A stretch of 64,000 bases of DNA from positions 159,728 to 223,727 of the forward strand of contig NW_006498233.1 of assembly GCF_000471905.2 (NCBI RefSeq), written 5' to 3'. Shown one piece after another: positions 23,501 through 34,533 of the stretch. Origin of the DNA: Amborella trichopoda (taxonomy: Eukaryota > Streptophyta > Magnoliopsida > Amborellales > Amborellaceae). The stretch's first letter is position 1. Every line of letters begins with the position of its first letter. The position numbers and the translations under genes were made by a program. The notes beneath the pieces are model-generated. The model was not told where the DNA came from, searched no databases, and worked only from the letters and a program-made list of their open reading frames with translations.

Positions 23501-23735
23501 TAAGGAAGAATTTTCCTAGTGGGTTTTTGGTGTATAAGATTTCTATTTTTGGATGTTCTTCTACCTCTTTGAATCGTTGTTTTAATTCCTTGCCATGGTT
23601 TGCTTTGTGTACCGCCTTATCAAACCAATGAGTGCACTCTGACTTGAGTGGCATTCGCTACCTCCGGTTCACAGACCAGCTCTCGGCCACCCTCCGGCGA
23701 GCACGGTAAAGAGGAGGGGGGCGGGGTATGACAGG
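20525..23735 (+). repeat. 3' LTR of element B
   Basis: 3211 bases from TGTAACGACCACAACTTT to GGGGTATGACA. It is homologous to 15377-17921. It contains the 24-bp repeats (20671-20838), hairpin-like repeats (22870-23150) and TGCTTTGAGAGTATTGCA-type units (23165-23405). Confidence 0.92.
20671..20838 (+). repeat. 24-bp tandem repeats in the 3' LTR of B
   Basis: About seven units, consensus GAAGGCATAGCGTCGGCTGTGTAA, preceded by GCGCCGTCTGCGTGAAGA (about 20659). It is homologous to 15530-15672. Confidence 0.88.
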
Positions 23736-23740
23736 GGACA
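23736..23740 (+). repeat. Target-site duplication of element B, right (GGGGA)
   Basis: GGGGA directly after the last LTR base (23735), matching 15372-15376. Confidence 0.9.
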
Positions 23741-23990
23741 ACAAATCATGGTGTGGGTGTAACTCCACTACGGATGATAGGTCACGGCCTGGGTGCAAGT
23801 CCACTGGGGATCACAGGTCACGGCCTGGGTGCAACCCCACTAGGGATGACAGGTCATGACTTGGGTGCAACTCCACTGGGGATGATAGGTCATGGTCTGG
23901 GTGCAATTACTTGGGTGCAACTCTACTGGGGATGACAGGTCACGACCTAGGTGCAACTCGACTAGGGATAGTGGTAGGGCACTCACGTTG
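23741..23990 (+). repeat. Type 2 LTR array, right part: 36-bp units with ACTCCACTGGGGAT core
   Basis: Six units close to 36 bases: TCACGGCCTGGGTGCAA followed by CTCCACTGGGGATGACAGG and variants. Joined to 15051-15376 it forms one array of about fourteen units. The core matches the family's tRNA-Arg primer site and, from memory, extends one base further into the tRNA complement (GGGGAT) than the primer sites of A, C and E do (GGGGAC). Confidence 0.85.
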
Positions 23991-25960
23991 GTGACCAGGT
24001 TCTAGCACGCATGACGCTAGCACATGCATGGCGCTAGCACATGTGCTGTGATAACATGGGGAGCGTAATACGCAAGGTGGTAGGCTTGAATGGTAGTACC
24101 ATACGGCACTAGCACGGGTGGAGGTAACACGTGCGGCACTAGTGTGTGCAGTGGCAACACACGCGACAATAGATTTGAGATCACAGTCGGCGCTGGGCAC
24201 AGTTGGCGCTAGCTTTTAAGAACACAGCCGGCGTTGAGCTTTTGAGAACATAGCCAACACTAGGCACAAATTACACAAACAATGCTGGTCACAATTTACA
24301 AAGACGGCGGTGACCTGTGTTCGGGCCTCTGACCTGAGCCTGACTCAGTCTTGGTCTCTAATTCATGGGGCTTCATGGGCGACGGTAAGCCTCCGTTCGG
24401 GCCTCGAGTCTGAGCCCTGCCCGGTCAGGCCCATTGCTGTTTGGTCTTCAGGGATGTGCCTAGACTTCCCGATTTGTTAGGGGCACTTTGGGGAAACATC
24501 ACCTATATAAGGGGGTAAACCCCATTTTTATCTTTTTACCGAAGGTAGACTCAAACGACTAAGGCATTTTAGCAGTGAGAGTGAGAAAGCTCCCTGTGAG
24601 AACTCTGGCAACCACGCATGGCTTACAGGCGTGGGTTTGCAGGAGTTTGCCGAAGGCAGTCAGATTTTCTTTGAGCTCTGACGCGAATGGAGGGCACTTG
24701 AAGAGAGTTTACATGGGTCTACTAGTGAGAACTCCGGTGAGAAGGAGGACAGCACCAGTAGGGTTACACAGTGAATCACAGAGACATTCGTGGGCTTCTC
24801 CTCACCGACGTCAAAGCCATAGAAGTTCCAACAAGGGTTTTGAGATACCGAAACAGGGACTTGGGGTGTAGTAGTGGCCTACTACAGGATTTTGGTGGTT
24901 TTCCAGTGATCTTCTAGTTGTTTTCTGCCTTCGGGAAGAGGGGAAGGTACAATAATGGGTTTCTGGCAAGTGAGAAGAGCTTCCCGATGAGTAACCAGAA
25001 GGTCGCAGGGGAGTGAACAGTTGCTTAGAGACGAAGGGTCACTAGGAGGTAACGGTCATGGGTAGACCAGTGGTCACTGACAGCGAACGGTCACCAGAAG
25101 GCGAATAGTCATCAACAACTATCGACCACTAGGATGTGAACAGTCACGGGGAGTCGAAAGGTCACCAACAACAAACGGTCAGCGAAAGGTGAACAGTCGT
25201 GGGGAGTTGAGGGGTCTTGAGGAGCTAAAAGGTCACCTGCAGTCGAAGGGACGCGGGAACCGGAGGGTTGTAGGGAGACGAAGGGTCTTTAAAGGAGCTC
25301 TAAAGCTTCACAAGCTAACACACATGGCGATAGAGAACACAACCAACATTAGCCTTAGCCTACGTTAGCCCTTTATCAGATAGAGGTGGCGTTGTTTCTT
25401 GATGACACAGCTGGCCTTAGCCTTTTTGGGAAACGTAGCTGACGCTGAGCCTTAGAAACACAGTCGACATTAGCCACTAGGAAACAAAGCTAGTGCTGGG
25501 CTTTAGAAACACAACCGATGCTAGTCTTATGCGGCACTAGTCAATGCCTTAGTTGCACATGGCTAGCAACATGACGCTCCGGTGTTAGTCACGCATGGTG
25601 GTTGCTGTTCGCTCGATCTTTTGATGAATGATAGTAAGTTGTGCTTGGCTGTGGTCGTGCTCGGCAATGAGTTGCATGTGGTGATTGTTGCGCACGACGT
25701 TGAGTCTTGTGCGAAGATGGTCACACACAACACTATGTCACTCGCAGCAATCATCATGCACGACGGTGTCTCGGGTAGGCAAAAGGTGGTGTCCAATGGT
25801 AAGGCCGGGCTTATGAAGTCTGTTGGAAGCCAAGTCCTCCAGCACAACAGTGAAGTCCATGTTGTTCTATGGAAGGGTGTTCCCTGTGATGAGGGCGTGC
25901 TCTCCATCATAGGTCAGTTCCTTGCCAGAAGGGTCTGCTTTGTATGTCTAATAAACTCGA
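23991..25960 (+). mobile_element. Type 2 LTR-like unit (plus sense): U3 end, TATA, R/U5-like
   Basis: It continues the array at 23741. From 23991 to 24300 there are short repeats around GGCGCTAGCACATG and ACACAGCCGGCGTTGAGC. A TATA-like site lies at 24504-24510. Then comes GC-rich leader-like sequence (24550-24900), short repeats around GGTCACCAACAACAAACGGTC (25030-25280) and a block ending in TCTGTTGGAAGCCAAGTCCTC (from about 25818). The whole order parallels 57660 down to 56000 on the minus strand next to element F. It is read as an LTR or LTR fragment of a Tat-type relative, oriented opposite to neighbour C. The exact right end is not seen. Confidence 0.6.
24504..24510 (+). promoter_or_regulatory. 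TATA-like site of the type 2 unit
   Basis: TATATAA within ATCACCTATATAAGGGGG, followed by leader-like sequence. The homologous place on the minus strand is TATAAAAAGG at 57231-57240. Confidence 0.5.
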
Positions 25961-25980
25961 TCTAAACCCCTTCTACCCTC

Positions 25981-26222
25981 CTGATGCGGGAGCGGGCTTC
26001 TTGGCTTGTAACCATCATCTTTTCCTCAGATGAAAGAGTAACGCTGGAGAAGCTACTCTCTTTTCTTCTGATGCAAGAGCAACTTTTTGGCCTGCAACCG
26101 TCATCTTATCCTCAAATGCAAGAGCAACGCTGGCGGTCAACTGCTTTCTTTTCCTCAGATGCAATAGCAACTTTTCGACGCAGTTACTCTCTTTACTTCT
26201 TATGCGAGAGCAGTACTAAATG
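25981..26222 (-). repeat. Tandem repeats in the 3' region of element C
   Basis: Minus-sense units of about 40-47 bases with the core GTTGCTCTTGCATCTGAGG and AAAAG, alternating with GATGACGGTTGCAGGCCAAA and AGAGTAGCTTCTCCA. About six units. They lie just downstream of the integrase end of C, in its 3' non-coding region. Confidence 0.75.
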
Positions 26223-26389
26223 ATAGATTTGTAACCTCCCTATTAATGGGCTTTTTGGCTTGTAACTCCTTATAATGCAATAAAAGAGTTAACTTTGTTT
26301 GAACTGTCTTACTTCTCTTCTTTTTACTGCCTTTTTTAACTCTTCTTATTGACATTGAGTCTTTTTGAGTATGCATCATGGGTATTTCT

Positions 26390-27620
26390 TTAGATATCGT
26401 CCATTGCTAGGGGGCATTACCTTCTCTCCATCAGGATGTGCCAGTATGTAAGCTTTATTTGGTGAGACTTTCTTGACTATAAAGGGACCTTCCCACTTAG
26501 GTTCAAACTTCCCTTTGGGCCGCCCATGCATAACAATTGGCCTCTTGATGGCTAGAACCAGATCCCCACGGCAAATGAGCAGACTTTGATTGGCTTGTCA
26601 AAGGCCCTTTTCATTCTCCCCTGATTGAGTTTGAGGTTTTGCTGAGCTTCTAACCTCTTTTCATCGAGTGCATCCAATTCTTGAAATCAAAGTTTGACTC
26701 TCTCATCTTCGGTTAGTCCTTGATGTAAAACGACACACAGTGAAGGGATTTGAATTTCAAGGGGTAAAACTGCTTCACCCCATAGACTAGGGAATAAGGA
26801 GTGGAATCGGTGGCATTTCGCGTGGTAGAGCGATAGGCCCACAACACTTCAAGAGGCTTCTCATGCAAGTTCTTCTTTGTTTTTTATACCGATTTCCTTA
26901 CAACGTTGCACAAGGTCTTATTGAAAGCCTCAACTAATCCATTGGCTTGAGGGTGGTACATAGTTGAGTACTTCCACTCGAAACCAAACTAGTTAACTAG
27001 TCGATCAATATGATGACTCTGAATTGAGGGCCGTTGTCAGATATAATCCGGTTAGGCACTCTAAACCAGTATATGATGTGGTGTCGTACGAAATTAACCA
27101 CCGTGGTCCTAGGAACTTGCTTGAGGGGGACCGCTTTAGTCCACTTGGACAAATAATTAGTTGCAGCTAGAATAAAGACATGACCCATTACCGAAGGAGG
27201 GTCAATAGGCCGTACAATGTCTATACCCGATTGTGAGAAGGGTCATGATGTCACTGTAGGGTGTAAGGGCTCTGGAAGCTGATGAACAAGGCTTAAGTGT
27301 ATTTGGCACACCTGATACTTCTTTGCATAAATTAAGGAATCACCAATCATCGAAGGCCAATAGTACCCCAATCTGCATATCCGTTCATAAAACTTAGGGC
27401 CAGACTGGTGCAATCCACAGATGCCTGAGTGTACTCTTCGAACACCTTATTTGCCTCCTGTATGTCTACACATCTAACAAAAATACCATCAAAAGACTGT
27501 TTGAAGAGAGCATCTCCTTCGATGAGGGTGTACTTGGTAGACATCCGACGCACATTGTTGCGCTCGACATGATCTTTAGGGAGTCTACCACGTTTTATGA
27601 AATTAATAATGGGCACTCTC
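26390..27620 (-). mobile_element. Integrase region of element C
   Basis: Minus-sense. It holds a zinc-domain part (LKMSTKYTLIEGDALF-like phrase near 27530 and a C-x2-C end near 27310), then the catalytic core with FILAATNYLSKWTKAVPLK, NFVRHHIIYWFRVP and ISDNGPQF (27000-27190), then the C-terminal part with the DTSFGVVYRG-type phrase (26760-26800) and the ending near 26390. It inserts the DNA copy into the host genome. It parallels 59655-60863 in F and 53956-54935 in E. Confidence 0.85.
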
Positions 27621-27849
27621 CAATCTTCTACTTGCTCGACTTCCGTGCAAATTGGGTCGAAGGACTCCGGTTTCGATATTTGAACCTTAGGTCCTTGACT
27701 CCGTGCCATTTCATGTTCAGTCTTAATAGCTTCTTTGGCTGATAGAAGTGCTACGAATGGATAAGGTGGGCACTTGGGGAAGAAAAGATTTCTCTCATCA
27801 TCCATGTCTACCTCGGTTCTCAGTTCAATGTGTCTCCACTCTGCCACCT

Positions 27850-28260
27850 AGACAGGTGTGGGCCTTGGTGAGGACAATTGAATCGTAGACTCGAGTTTTG
27901 CGAGTGCATCGGCTTGCGAGTTTAATCTCCTGGGGATGTGACTCAATGATACATCATTGAATTGAGCCATATACGATTTTGCAGTATCATGATAAGGCTT
28001 GAGAGTGTATTTTCTCATGTCATAGATCCCCTTAAGCTGTCGAATAACCAATTCAGAGTCACCATAGATCTTGAGCTGCTCCATGTCTAGATCGAAGGCT
28101 ATCTCCAACCCAATATAAGGGCCTGATATTCCGCCTCATTATGGGAATCGGCTTTGGTGAGAGAGAAAGAAAGAGGCAGTATTCCTCCTTTCAAAGTCAT
28201 GAATACCAGTTCGGTGCCTCCTCGATCAGATTTGAAGGTTACGTCGAAGTACATCTCCCA
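27850..28260 (-). mobile_element. Archaeal-type second RNase H of element C
   Basis: Minus-sense. It shows MYFDVTFKSDRGGTELVF, HNEAEYQALILG, IYGDSELVIRQLKGIYDMR and SHIPRRLNSQADALAKL. The order of acidic residues (D in YFD, E in NEAEY, D in GDSELV, D in QADALA) fits an RNase HI fold of the archaeal/plant type, known as an acquired extra domain in Tat elements. It follows the element's own RNase H at 28320-28815. Confidence 0.85.
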
Positions 28261-28319
28261 CGCATGAGCAAGCTCTGCACATAATTCTTCTTCATAAGGG
28301 ATATCAATTGATAAGGGAG

Positions 28320-29620
28320 ATTCTGCTTGTACATGATGTGCTGCGAGAAAATCAGCCAAAGCTTGGCCTTTGATGGCTTTTTGTGGGATATATGTGATGT
28401 CGAATTCCATCAGCAATAATGCCCACTTAGCAAGACGTCCCGACAAGCATGGGCGTGTCATGAGAAACTTTACGGAATATGCTTTAGATATAAGTCTTAC
28501 TTCATGACCAAGCAAGTAGTGGCAGAGCTTTTATACTGCAAAATTGAGGCCAGGCACATCTTCTCTATAAGGGGATAATTCTTCTCGGCCCCTTGCATCC
28601 TACTGCTGAGATTATATAACGTGGTCTCTTTCCCTTCATCATTGTTCAGTGCTAATAACGCCTCAAGTGACTCGCCCAGGGCGGTCACATACAGGATGAG
28701 AGGTTTTCCCAGCACAAGTGTAGAAAGCATTGGAGTATTGAGTAAATATCGCTTGATGTCATCAAGGGCCGCCTGACATGCTTCATCCCAGATGAATGGG
28801 GTATCCTTCTTCAATAGGTGCGTAGAAGGCTTACAATGACCTGAGAGGTTTGAGATGAACCTGGGTATCTAAGCCAACTGCCCTTGGAGGGATCACAGCT
28901 CTCACAATGTTATTGGTGACGACATTTCCTGGATTTCCTTGATCTTGACTGGCTCAACTTCTAGCCCTCGGATTCTAACAATGAACCCTAAGAACTTTTT
29001 CTGAACGCACACCATAAGTGCATTTCAGTGGGTTCATCTTGAGCTGATGAAGGCGTAACCATTCGAACACCTTTTCAAGGTCTCTCATATGAGCATCTTT
29101 CTCTTCGGATTTCACCACCAAGTCATCCACATAACATTCCACCTCTTTGTGCATCATGTCTTTGAAGATGGTCATCATTGCTCTCTGATATGTGGCACTA
29201 GCATTCTTTAATCTAAAAGGCATCATTGTGTAGCAAAAGACCCCTTTTAGAGTCAAGAACGTGGTGGCTTCCTCATCTTCTGACGCCATCCATATTTGAT
29301 TATACCCGGAGTATCCATCCATGAAGGAGAAGATCTAGCAGTGAGCTGTAGAATCAATGAGCATCTCCGTAAACGACAACGGGAAATCATCCTTCGGGCA
29401 AACAATATTTAGATCACGGAAGTCAATACAGACCCTAATTTGGTCGTTCTTCTTCTTGACTGGAACAAAGTTTGTCAGTAACTTTGGGTATTTGACATTG
29501 CGAATGAAACCTGTTTGCCGAGCTTGGTCATTTCAACATCTATCTGCATTTCGAGGTCAGGCCTGAACCTCCTTGATTTCTGCTTAACAGGTTTGACAGA
29601 TGGATCGATGCCAAGACGGT
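28320..29620 (-). mobile_element. RT and RNase H of element C
   Basis: Minus-sense. RT includes FSFMDGYSGYNQIWMASEDE (about 29270-29325), MPFRLKNASATYQRAM and the catalytic CYVDDLVVKSEEKDAH (about 29080-29130). RNase H includes LILYVTALGESLEALLA, MQGAEKNYPLIEKMCLA and a final KALIKGQALADFLAAH-like phrase. Together they copy RNA to DNA and remove the RNA strand. Similarity to the same parts of E and F is high. Confidence 0.9.
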
Positions 29621-30744
29621 GGACTGAGACTTAAGGATTTAAACCAGGCATCTCGTGATAATGTCAAGAAAAAATGTCTTAGTTTGCTCACAAGAAGGCA
29701 GTAAAATTATCTTTCTCTTATGACGACATATTTATCGAGAATGAAAGTGGGCCTAGAGTCTGCTTCATCTCCTAGATTTATCTCCTCGAGCTCATCAGTT
29801 GTGGCTTGATTGCCTTCTTCCCATTTTTCTAAGGCTTCTAGCAATCATTGGCTTCAGAGGACTTCTTGTTGACCTCTAATGAAAATACCCACGCTCCTGA
29901 CATTTCTTCTTCTAGTCAGGCTTTGATATGGAACATGGTTCTTGCATCCTCATCTTGCTTGCCGACAAAAGGATCAACCTCGAGCAGAGCCGATGTATGT
30001 GGTCGAGAGGATTCACTTTGAGGTTCCTGGGACAACTGCAACTCAACGATGATACAGACAACCAATGTCTCACGAGGACCTTCCTGATGTTCCCTTGTAT
30101 TCACCATGGGTCTAGGTAATGTGGTAGGTTGTGGGTCAAGTTTAAGTGGTTGGGTATATGGGACTAGAGGCATCCCAGGGAATTGGAGGATGGGTGGATT
30201 GTCTGTTGTATTTGGGCGATGAAGGAGCCCAAGGAGCTAGAGGATGAGTAAATTGCTTAAAGTATTCGGGTAAGGGAGAGGTGGTGGACTAGGAAACTTC
30301 AAAATGCATGGCTTTTGAGGTGGAGGTTGTAGTGTTTTCCCTGATCTCAGGCTCATTTGCCCTGTGCTAGGTGATGCTTCTGAGATTTGCACCATGTGAC
30401 AGACTTCTTGAGAATAGAAGCTCTGCCCTCTTGATTCTCTCAGTCTCTAGTCAAAGTCCTGCTCAGGAGGCCAATGGGGTTTCTTCAGCTTCGACTTCCT
30501 ACGCTTCTTTGTGGAAGAGAATGTCTTTAACTTGGCTCGAGCTGCCAAGGCGTCAGCAACTATTAACAATCCAGCTGCCTGGGCTAGCATCTATTTCAAC
30601 CACCTCCATTGCGCCTTGCTTATATTGGTTTCTTCAATTCTCTGTCAAGAGCCTCGAAGTATGGACATTCCCCGGTTTTACCTATAGGAGACATAGAAGA
30701 GGACGGGGAAGAAGAAGAAGAAGATGGAGAAGAAGAAGAGGAGT

Positions 30745-30915
30745 TAATAAGTGAGGGACTTTTAAGGTCATTCCCATCATCAGACCGATTTGGGAAGCGT
30801 TTTATGTCATCACCAGAGTTGGACATGTGCAGGGAGTCTTTTAGGTCTTTCCCTTGCTCAGACCGTTGGGGAGTGCTTTTAACGTCGTCACCCTCATTGG
30901 ACGTGCCTCGAGTAG
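30745..30915 (-). repeat. GDD-type peptide repeats in the linker of element C
   Basis: Two to three tandem units of about 28 codons on the minus strand, with SNSGDDIKRFP and GNDLKSP-like phrases, followed by a poly-Ser stretch. Counterparts are at 9910-9990 (A), 51070-51260 (E) and 63530-63640 (F). The repeats occupy the place between gag and RT. Confidence 0.7.
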
Positions 30916-31049
30916 AAGATGGTTAGGGACGTCCTCTTGATGGGATGAGGAAGGGAGGATGGTTACATCGGGTATGAAGTCCTGTAAGGTCGGCAATGGG
31001 CAAAGAGGCCTGAGAAATTCTTGCTCGACTGGTGGTTCGGCAGTCTTGT

Positions 31050-32850
31050 TTCTCCAGTGAGCAGCCCTTGGCACCCGTCTTCTCTTGGTTTTCATTGGAA
31101 GTGCTTGATTCATCTCGCTAGGTTTATGAATATCCTTAGCTTGCCGAACTGCCTCTCGCTTTAAGGACTTAAGTCTGCTCCACTCGTGGTAGACTCTCCA
31201 TGGTTGGGAAGTTGAGGGTTCAATAGGATTTGAATCATCATTACCCGGGTCTTGTGTTGGGAGGCCCTCCTGCACCGATGGAACAGTGACTTGGGTGTTT
31301 CCTTCAGGAACGTTACAAGGCTCTTGACATCCTTGTATTTTCTTGGCGATCATATCATGGAAATTCGAGCATTCGCTCAAGTCGTGGCCCATATCTGATG
31401 GTACATGCACCAGTGGTTCTCAGTTCCCTGAGCAAGGTGTCGGGTTTGCCTTGCCGGCTTTGGATTGATGAGACCTTCTTGAAGCATCATGATGAACAAG
31501 GTGCGAATGAGATCGAGCGCTTCGTCTTCCTCTTGGACGGTCACTGTGTGGGAAGTTTCTGCTGCCCCGAATGCTTTCTTTAGCTCTTCAAGATTTATTT
31601 GACCCTTTTGGATCAGGGCTTCCATGATGTCGTTTAACGTATAACATTCTTGTGGGGTGGTTTATCCTCTGATGATAAGCACAGTGATTTGCATGGGTGT
31701 CAAGTCCAGCTTGATCAGGGAGCTTGGTCTCTGGAAGCTCGATCATGTTCTGTTCGAGTAATAATCGGAGTAGTGCAAGGACCCATTCCTTTTCAAAAGG
31801 GTAGACTTTATTCTTATTCCTGGTCTAATAATCATCTAGATTAAGGTTCGCAAGTGGGGGTACCCGGTTCTATGATTGTTGTTTTTTGCCTGCCTGAGGT
31901 ACTTTCACTGTGCTTACCCCTTTAAAGAGCTCCAAAGTTTGGGAGGGAGCCTTCTTTGGATCACTGACAGTGACGGCTGCACTGATTACCCCTTTTTATT
32001 GGTTGCCCTGGGCATTGGTTTAAAAATACCATTGCCCCGGCTGTTTCCCGAGCTTACAGACTGTTGTCGTGACCCGCCATGGAGGTGTGACAGGCTTCTA
32101 TGTGAACCGACTTAGAGATCAACTCTGACATGGAGGTCGGATTAGAGGCCTCAACATATAGAGCTATCTCAATTCGCATATTTCGCACACAAGTTTGAAC
32201 TGCTTCCTTCTCAGGCATATGATTAGGATGGCGAGCAACCAAATCTCTCCATCTTGCTATACATTGATCGACAGGTTCGTCAGGTTCCTGGGTCAGGGTG
32301 AGAAGCTCGATGGTTTGAACCTCTCTTTCGACCACATAGAAATGCTGGTGGAATAGTTTCTTCATTTTCTCTCAAGTATGTACTGAATTAGGGGGAACCT
32401 GAGCATACCACTGAAAAGCCGGGCCATCAATGGTTTCAACAAACTGACAGAGGAGGAGTCTCCTATCAGCTGTTGTCTCTTGACATACTGATTGGAAATG
32501 GGTGATATGCTGGTGTGGGGAGGTTGTACCATCGCACAGGGGAAACTTCCCTTTCTTATAGTGTGAGGGAAACAGAACTTGATCGATGTAGGAGGGGTAC
32601 AACTTTTGGTAAAGTGTTGCACCTTGTATACCTGAGATCTGTCTTCTCTTTAAGCTATGGGTTACCATAGTGTCGATGTCTGCCTGTGAGACGGGGTGAC
32701 CGATGGAATTGTCCTGTGAGGTAGGAGGAGGAGGCTGCCTTGGAGCTGCATCATCTGAGTGATGGGAGTTAGCCTCATGAGGGTATGCCTTGACTGGGGA
32801 CCGTGTGCTCTCTATATGATCAATCTTCTCCATCATTGCTTGCACCATCT
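31050..32850 (-). mobile_element. gag core of element C
   Basis: Minus-sense. It shows MVQAMMEKIDHIE (about 32810-32848), TTSPHQHITHFQSVCQET (about 32480), GPAFQWYAQVPPNSVHT (about 32390), IELLTLTQEPDEPVDQCI (about 32270) and NMRIEIALYVEASNPTSM. A knuckle-like CMYHQI lies near 31390, with HDLSECSNFHDMIAKKIQ near 31330. It encodes the particle protein. Confidence 0.88.
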
Positions 32851-32898
32851 ACTCGAACCTATCCATGCGTTCTTTCTGGTTCCCATTAGGGTCTGTAA

Positions 32899-32903
32899 TA
32901 ACC
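32899..32903 (+). repeat. Target-site duplication of element D, left (TAACC)
   Basis: TAACC directly before the LTR start TGTAACAATC at 32904; repeated at 40770-40774. It lies in the gag region of element C. Confidence 0.92.
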
Positions 32904-33090
32904 TGTAACAATCCTAAACTTTCAAAAAAAAATAAAATAAAATAAAAATAATATATATATATATATATATAATAAATATAAATAAATAAATATTTCTTTA
33001 TAGTGTGATGGTCCATATAAGTATTATGGTCCTTAGGGACCATCACCACTTTGGTAACTTTTTTTCCTTTTATTACCTCGTTCCTTTAGT

Positions 33091-33110
33091 NNNNNNNNNN
33101 NNNNNNNNNN
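33091..33110. other. Assembly gap (20 N) inside the 5' LTR of D
   Basis: Twenty N between CCTTTAGT and TTTGAGATC. In the 3' LTR the same two phrases are about 130 bases apart (about 39215-39350), so the gap is a placeholder of arbitrary size. Confidence 0.95.
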
Positions 33111-33899
33111 TTTGAGATCTTTCTCTCTCTAGTCAAAACGCAGTGAGCTCTTTCTCTCTTTAGTCGAATTTTTATCGGAAGCTCTCTCTCAAATATTTTA
33201 GGTAAGTGACTTCATTATCCTGAAAAATACTTCATTCTTTTTAAAAATGAAATGAAACAATTACTTCTGCTTATTATCATAAATTTTAGGCGCAATAAAT
33301 TTTATGCATAAGTGACCTCATTGTCTCGAAAAATAATCTTTTTAATAAAATTGTGATAGTTTATTTACGTTAGAAATTTTAAACGCTGTAAATTCTTAGA
33401 AATAAATTTATTTTTCTTGCCTATTGTTAGAGAATTTTAGATACTGTAAAATTATTAGAAATAAATGAGATATTTCTGCTTTTAGTAAAATTGTGAGATT
33501 TCTTTCTACTATTTTTGAATATTTAGACATTGTAAAATTCATATGTCAATGACTGCTTTATTTTATGAAAACTGATATTTTTGCACTTGATTATAACATT
33601 GTATGTGAAATGTTTATTTGCGAATTGACATCCCATAAATTGTGATAATTCCGTATTCTTGGATTTCTATAAGAGTTTTTCTATACATACTAGATTGGCA
33701 ATTATGCTAGCATGTCGTTACGAACTGCTACCTTTCTGAATTTGAGCCCAAAATATTTGACAGGGTATTTTTGAAATGTTATTGAAAGTGACTGTTATTA
33801 ATGGTTTCAGTAAAATTCATATTAATAATTTCAGTGATATGTTGAGTACATGATATTGCTGCTTTCAGATGTTTAAAGAGATTTAGAAATACTTTAAGC

Positions 33900-34110
33900 A
33901 TGCAAGTGGACTCATCCGGTTCGCCGGTGAGGTATAAGTAGACCCATCCGATACGCCGGTAGGAATTAAGTGGACTCATCCGGTACGTCGGTGAGGTATA
34001 AGAGGACATGCAGGGATTAAGTGGACCTATCTGGGACGTTGATAGGGATTAAGTGGACCCATCAGGACACTAATGGGGTATATAGGTGACCTACTTGGGA
34101 CGCCAGTAGG
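33900..34110 (+). repeat. 34-bp repeats in the LTR of D
   Basis: Units like AAGTGGACTCATCCGGTACG followed by CCGGTGAGGTAT, about six in all and more degenerate rightwards. The homologous array in the other LTR is at 40145-40355. Repeats of this kind (GTGGACCCATCCGG...) are familiar from Tekay/Del LTRs. Confidence 0.8.
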
Positions 34111-34533
34111 GTAATTTGTGAAATCCTTTGAATTATGCACTACCGTTGAAACGTTATATGCATTTCAATTATTCAGATTATACTTAATTATGCATTTTTG
34201 AAAGTGAAACTGTTAATGCATTTCTATTAATAGATCTCCTTTTTGAAAATATTGATATCTTTCAACCATGATTATTTTTAGGATTATGATGATCACTTAC
34301 TGAGTAGCCAAACTCATCAAATTATGGTAAACATCTTTTCAAGATAACTGCGGTTTCATTTTGAGTGCTCGTCAAGATCAACTCTTCAAGACATTGTAGT
34401 TGTGCTTAAACTTTCTTTTGTTACTTTGTAAGAATTGGCCATTGTAAATTTGTCCTATCAAGAGATGTATATATGTTTTGACTGTCACATCTCAGGAATA
34501 TCAGTATTGTAAATTCTTGGGGCATGACAATTA

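Larger units (their letters stand above)
15377..23735 (+). mobile_element. Element B: gag-only LTR retrotransposon (TR-GAG-like)
   Basis: A bounded element of 8359 bases: LTR (15377-17921), tRNA-Met-like primer site, gag (18020-19012), non-coding part with a 49-bp minisatellite, polypurine tract and LTR (20525-23735), flanked by GGGGA on both sides. No protease, RT, RNase H or integrase is visible between gag and the 3' LTR. This matches the class described in plants as terminal-repeat retrotransposons with a gag domain (TR-GAG), which would depend on enzymes from a relative. The gag resembles that of chromovirus D in layout (a W-W block, then FNEKYFP, then a zinc knuckle), so a Tekay/Del-like helper is the natural guess. 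The LTRs differ in length by large indels, so it is not recent. Gag is broken in a few places. Confidence 0.88.
26223..32898 (-). mobile_element. Tat-type element C, gag-pol part left of the D insertion (fossil)
   Basis: Minus-sense Ty3/gypsy polyprotein remnant. From right to left the parts are gag (about 32850-31050), a Ser/Glu-rich linker with repeats (about 31050-29650), RT (about 29620-28960), RNase H (28815-28320), archaeal-type RNase H (28260-27850) and integrase (about 27620-26390), then 3' non-coding sequence. The second RNase H after the normal one is the hallmark of the Tat lineage. The element is interrupted by chromovirus D at 32904 and resumes at 40775. It is broken in several places and clearly older than D. 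Confidence 0.92.
32904..34529 (+). repeat. 5' LTR of element D
   Basis: From TGTAACAATCCTAAAC to GGGGCATGACA. It includes an AT microsatellite (32930-32990), a 20-base N gap (33091-33110) and five to six 34-bp repeats (33900-34110). It matches 39034-40769. Confidence 0.95.
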
